In this document: positions 7,426 to 9,642 of the stretch, in pieces
How positions within the stretch are numbered: position 1 is the stretch's first letter
Layout of the letters: each line of letters begins with the position of its first letter
Source of the DNA: Desulfuromonadales bacterium
GTDB lineage: Bacteria; Desulfobacterota; Desulfuromonadia; Desulfuromonadales; UBA2294
DNA: 9,642 nt
Reading direction: 5' to 3'
Assembly (NCBI GenBank): GCA_030591795.1
Contig: JAUVAJ010000032.1
Coordinates: forward strand, 1-9,642
Notes under the pieces: model-generated
Told to the model about the DNA's origin: nothing
The model's database searches: none
What the model saw: the letters and a program-made list of their open reading frames with translations, nothing else
Made by a program: the position numbers and the translations under genes

Positions 7426-7485
7426 CGTTCAGTTCTCCTGTATTTCACCCTGAAATCGGAAAAACTAAAAGGAGACAGGCTTCGT

Positions 7486-9600
7486 CTAAGGAATTTCAAT
7501 TGCACCAATATCTGCAAGAACATTCGCCGGACGCATTGCTTCAAGCTGATCGATGTTCATCGGGGAAACCACTAATTCGCGTGGAATGATAGACATTACA
7601 ATAGACGGATTTTCTACTAACTCGCCGGCAGAAAAGAGGTTATCCCAGGCGACACCGTTGAGAAGTTCCGGCCCCATTCCGGAAATGTTTTCGGCCTCAA
7701 GGGCACTATCGAGACGATGCCAGAATTCGATATAAGGGTAGTTGGCCAATTCCGAAGGCCAGGTTTCGGCAGGACCGTACCATAGCGTATCGGTTAGGGT
7801 TAAAATCGGGTCACCACCCGGGGTGGTATAGGGCTGAAAGCCGGCAAGAGCTGTATCAATATCATCCGTACTGAGAAACAGTTCAAAATCGGCAGTAAAG
7901 GCCGCCGAAAATCCTGCAAGGGTATATGCAGTTTCAATCCGCCCGAGTAGAATCCCCAGAAAGTTATTGTTTCCACCTGGCTGCAGTTGATATTCGCCGT
8001 AGACCTCATCAACAAGGTAATTCGCCGAAGGAACCTGATCAAGTGCGTTACCAGCCGGTTTGTAGTGAAGCACGACCGGGTTGGTTGCATTGACCCCGAG
8101 AGACAGGATCGAGGGCGAAGAGGTAACGCCTGTGGTCAGATTCAGTACATCACCGATGGCGACACCATCAACATCACCGGTCTGCGGATACTGCTTGCGC
8201 GACAGCGAAGCCCATTCAGTTTCACCAACCGGCACAAGGATCTGACTGAAATCAAGGACGCCGAAGCGATTGTAGCCGCCGCTACGAAAATAAAAAAGTG
8301 AGCCTGAAAAAATATCCTGATCATAAGTACTGCCACCGAATTCATGCACCGAGTTTCCGGTGATGATCGAATGACTGATGTTCATCTCCTCAACCGCATG
8401 GGCATTGCCGACGGTGGCGGCGATCCCCCCGGCCAGGTTGCGCCGTCCGAGGGAATCGGTGCGGGCAACACCGTAGACTTCGTTCTCGACCACGGTACAA
8501 CTTTTGATACTGAGATATCCGTTTGACATATAAACCCCGCCGCCACGCCAGTACCCGAAGGGAACATAGGAGAGGAAATCAACGACATTCATCGCAATGG
8601 TCACGTTGGTCAATTGCAGGGTTTTCCGTTTGCCGATGCCACCACCATCGGAGTAGACGCCGCCACCGTAGGCAAAGTAGCCACTGATGTAATTGCCGGT
8701 GATCGACGATTGGCGGATGCTCGAAACCGATTGAACCGACTCGGCGCCACCAACCGAAAAAACCCCACCGCCGGAGACACCGCTGGCGACCACCGAATTG
8801 CCGCTGATAACGGAATTTTCTATGTCAATAATATCGGCATAAACCCCGCCGCCAAAGGCGCCACTGTCGCGACTCCGGCTCGGCACCGCATTATCCTTGA
8901 AGCAATGGTTATCGTAAAAGGTACAGTTCACCAGGCGGGCAACACCCCACACCGCCACACCGCCACCGCGGGCGCGGGTCGAGAGCTGTTCATAGGTGGC
9001 AGTGGGGTCCACTGGCAACGCTTCGGCGACACTCCAGCCACCGGTGATGGTGACATTGGTCATGGTCAGGTTGCCATAAACAGCCATAACCCGGGCCGGA
9101 TCGGCCTCTCCGCCGCTCCAGGCGATAGTGATTCCGGCCGGCAAGACCGCGGCGTCAATCACCACGTTTTTACGGGCATACAGCGCTGATCGGCCATAGT
9201 CCCGTTCGAAGTACCCGACAAGGAATGAAACCGGCCCGCTCGGTTCATTCCGCATCCCCATAAACTCACCCTTTAATATCGATTGCTCTTGACCAACCAG
9301 AGAGAGGGCAATCGTCCCACCGTCAAGAGAGGGATCAAAGGTGATGGTTTGACCGCTGATCGCCTCGGCGAGGGCCGAACGAAGGGTGACTACGCCAACC
9401 GGGGTCGACTGAATCGGTTGATCACTGAGGCTATTAACGACAATCGGTGGAATTGAAGAATCAGAGGCACAGCCCGACATCCAGACGGACAGCAGCAGGA
9501 GCAGACCCAGGGTGACTTTTTGAGACAAATAACTGCCGGGTTTGTGCCACATCCCCAGCACGTCCTGCCTGATATCGGTGGTGGTCAGTACTGTATCCAC
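7486..9600 (-). CDS. Predicted surface lipoprotein with right-handed beta-helix and choice-of-anchor-Q-like C-terminus
   Basis: A 704-residue predicted outer-membrane lipoprotein. A hydrophobic run (31-40) leads to MSGC at 41-44, so Cys44 is the likely lipid site. Residues about 60-110 resemble the N-terminal cap of parallel beta-helix proteins (VTLRSALAEA, then TITFDPSL). From 140 to 450 come beta-helix rungs with GGGV at about 212-215, 250-253, 277-280, 312-315 and 353-356, a degenerate GGI at 391-393, and N/S-x-[VIS]-I-x-G-N turns (for example NSVISGNSV). These recall chlamydial Pmp GGAI/FxxN repeats. The tail matches the choice-of-anchor-Q ending: PAGNALDQ (515-522), then DQ (684-685), RPAN (690-693) and DIGAIE (697-702). 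About 160 unrecognised residues lie between. No C-terminal anchor is seen; the lipid would do that job. GTG at 9600 has AAAGGA six bases upstream but gives a 30-residue n-region; ATG 9552 gives a more usual signal with a poorer ribosome site. An adhesin or matrix role is possible but unproven. Confidence 0.8.
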   Translation of the reverse strand: MDTVLTTTDIRQDVLGMWHKPGSYLSQKVTLGLLLLLSVWMSGCASDSSIPPIVVNSLSDQPIQSTPVGVVTLRSALAEAISGQTITFDPSLDGGTIALSLVGQEQSILKGEFMGMRNEPSGPVSFLVGYFERDYGRSALYARKNVVIDAAVLPAGITIAWSGGEADPARVMAVYGNLTMTNVTITGGWSVAEALPVDPTATYEQLSTRARGGGVAVWGVARLVNCTFYDNHCFKDNAVPSRSRDSGAFGGGVYADIIDIENSVISGNSVVASGVSGGGVFSVGGAESVQSVSSIRQSSITGNYISGYFAYGGGVYSDGGGIGKRKTLQLTNVTIAMNVVDFLSYVPFGYWRGGGVYMSNGYLSIKSCTVVENEVYGVARTDSLGRRNLAGGIAATVGNAHAVEEMNISHSIITGNSVHEFGGSTYDQDIFSGSLFYFRSGGYNRFGVLDFSQILVPVGETEWASLSRKQYPQTGDVDGVAIGDVLNLTTGVTSSPSILSLGVNATNPVVLHYKPAGNALDQVPSANYLVDEVYGEYQLQPGGNNNFLGILLGRIETAYTLAGFSAAFTADFELFLSTDDIDTALAGFQPYTTPGGDPILTLTDTLWYGPAETWPSELANYPYIEFWHRLDSALEAENISGMGPELLNGVAWDNLFSAGELVENPSIVMSIIPRELVVSPMNIDQLEAMRPANVLADIGAIEIP

Positions 9601-9606
9601 TGGCTA

Positions 9607-9612
9607 TCCTTT
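9607..9612 (-). promoter_or_regulatory. Ribosome binding site of the beta-helix lipoprotein gene
   Basis: AAAGGA on the minus strand is followed by six bases and GTG at 9600. This is the best site near either candidate start; ATG 9552 has AGGA ten bases away and GGGG directly against it. It argues for the GTG start although the signal peptide then becomes long. Confidence 0.5.
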
Positions 9613-9642
9613 GTTGACGTGTTGCCTGGTTTGATGAGTCAG

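Larger units (their letters stand above)
7105..7485. other. AT-rich intergenic stretch without a convincing gene
   Basis: About 380 bp separate the rmuC start from the end of the beta-helix lipoprotein gene; both genes read leftward. The bases counted at 7141-7320 are 35-40% GC, far below the coding blocks (one mfd line counted near 2221-2280 is 75%). It must carry the rmuC promoter, but no clear -35/-10 pair stands out. It holds an imperfect dyad (7191-7209), a 40-bp tandem repeat with inverted arms (7229-7308), a transposon-like motif (7406-7425) and a small 6-bp hairpin (7442-7456). Short open frames here lack ribosome binding sites and family features, so none is called. The stretch may be a remnant of an inserted element. 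Confidence 0.7.

Noticed and set aside
7442..7456. ATTTCA/TGAAAT hairpin as terminator of the lipoprotein gene
   Set aside because: The stem is only 6 bp, AT-rich, and has no T-tract in the direction of transcription.
8614..9189. 191-codon plus-strand frame opposite the lipoprotein gene
   Set aside because: The minus-strand frame has a signal peptide, repeat rungs and a known C-terminal motif; the plus frame is a Gly/Ala/Thr-rich shadow.
9601..9642. Possible end of an upstream gene on the minus strand
   Set aside because: One frame is open from the window edge to TAG at 9604-9606, but about 12 codons are too few to support a gene.

Overview
The window looks like chromosomal DNA of a Gram-negative bacterium, most likely a deltaproteobacterium of the Desulfuromonadales/Geobacter type. 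The reasons are the GC-rich coding style, the order nadA end - mfd - parvulin lipoprotein - SurA-like parvulin, and outer-membrane lipoprotein signals on two genes. The taxon is inferred from gene content and sequence style; no search was run.

Left part (1-5760, plus strand): the 3' end of nadA (quinolinate synthase, NAD biosynthesis) closes with a strong intrinsic terminator built on a perfect 16-bp palindrome. Only ten bases after its T-tract starts mfd, the full-length transcription-repair coupling factor. Two periplasmic peptidyl-prolyl isomerase/chaperone genes follow at short spacing: a PpiC-type lipoprotein and a SurA-like protein with a signal peptide. The three genes probably form an operon, ended at 5726-5759 by a long hairpin that can stop transcription from both directions. 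The two chaperones very likely help unfolded outer-membrane proteins cross the periplasm. Each seems to have lost one of the two histidines usual in parvulin active sites, a different one in each protein.

Middle (5785-7485): rmuC on the minus strand, convergent with the chaperone operon, encodes a membrane-anchored coiled-coil protein with a PD-(D/E)XK-like domain. Upstream of it lies a 390-bp AT-rich gene-free stretch, unlike the 33-50 bp gaps to the left. It holds a 40-bp tandem imperfect repeat with inverted arms (TTCTCAAA/TTTGAGAA) and a short motif that resembles sequences I associate with REP/IS200-like transposase elements.

Right part (7486-9600, minus strand): a large predicted surface lipoprotein with a right-handed beta-helix made of GGGV(Y) and GN-type rungs. 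It ends in a choice-of-anchor-Q-like DQ...RPAN...DIGAxE signature that appears to be split by about 160 residues of unrecognised sequence.

Most of the window is ordinary housekeeping sequence. The least explained parts are the 7105-7485 intergenic stretch and the C-terminal half of the beta-helix lipoprotein. I see no CRISPR array, tRNA, rRNA or intact mobile element, and no convincing undescribed multi-gene system.
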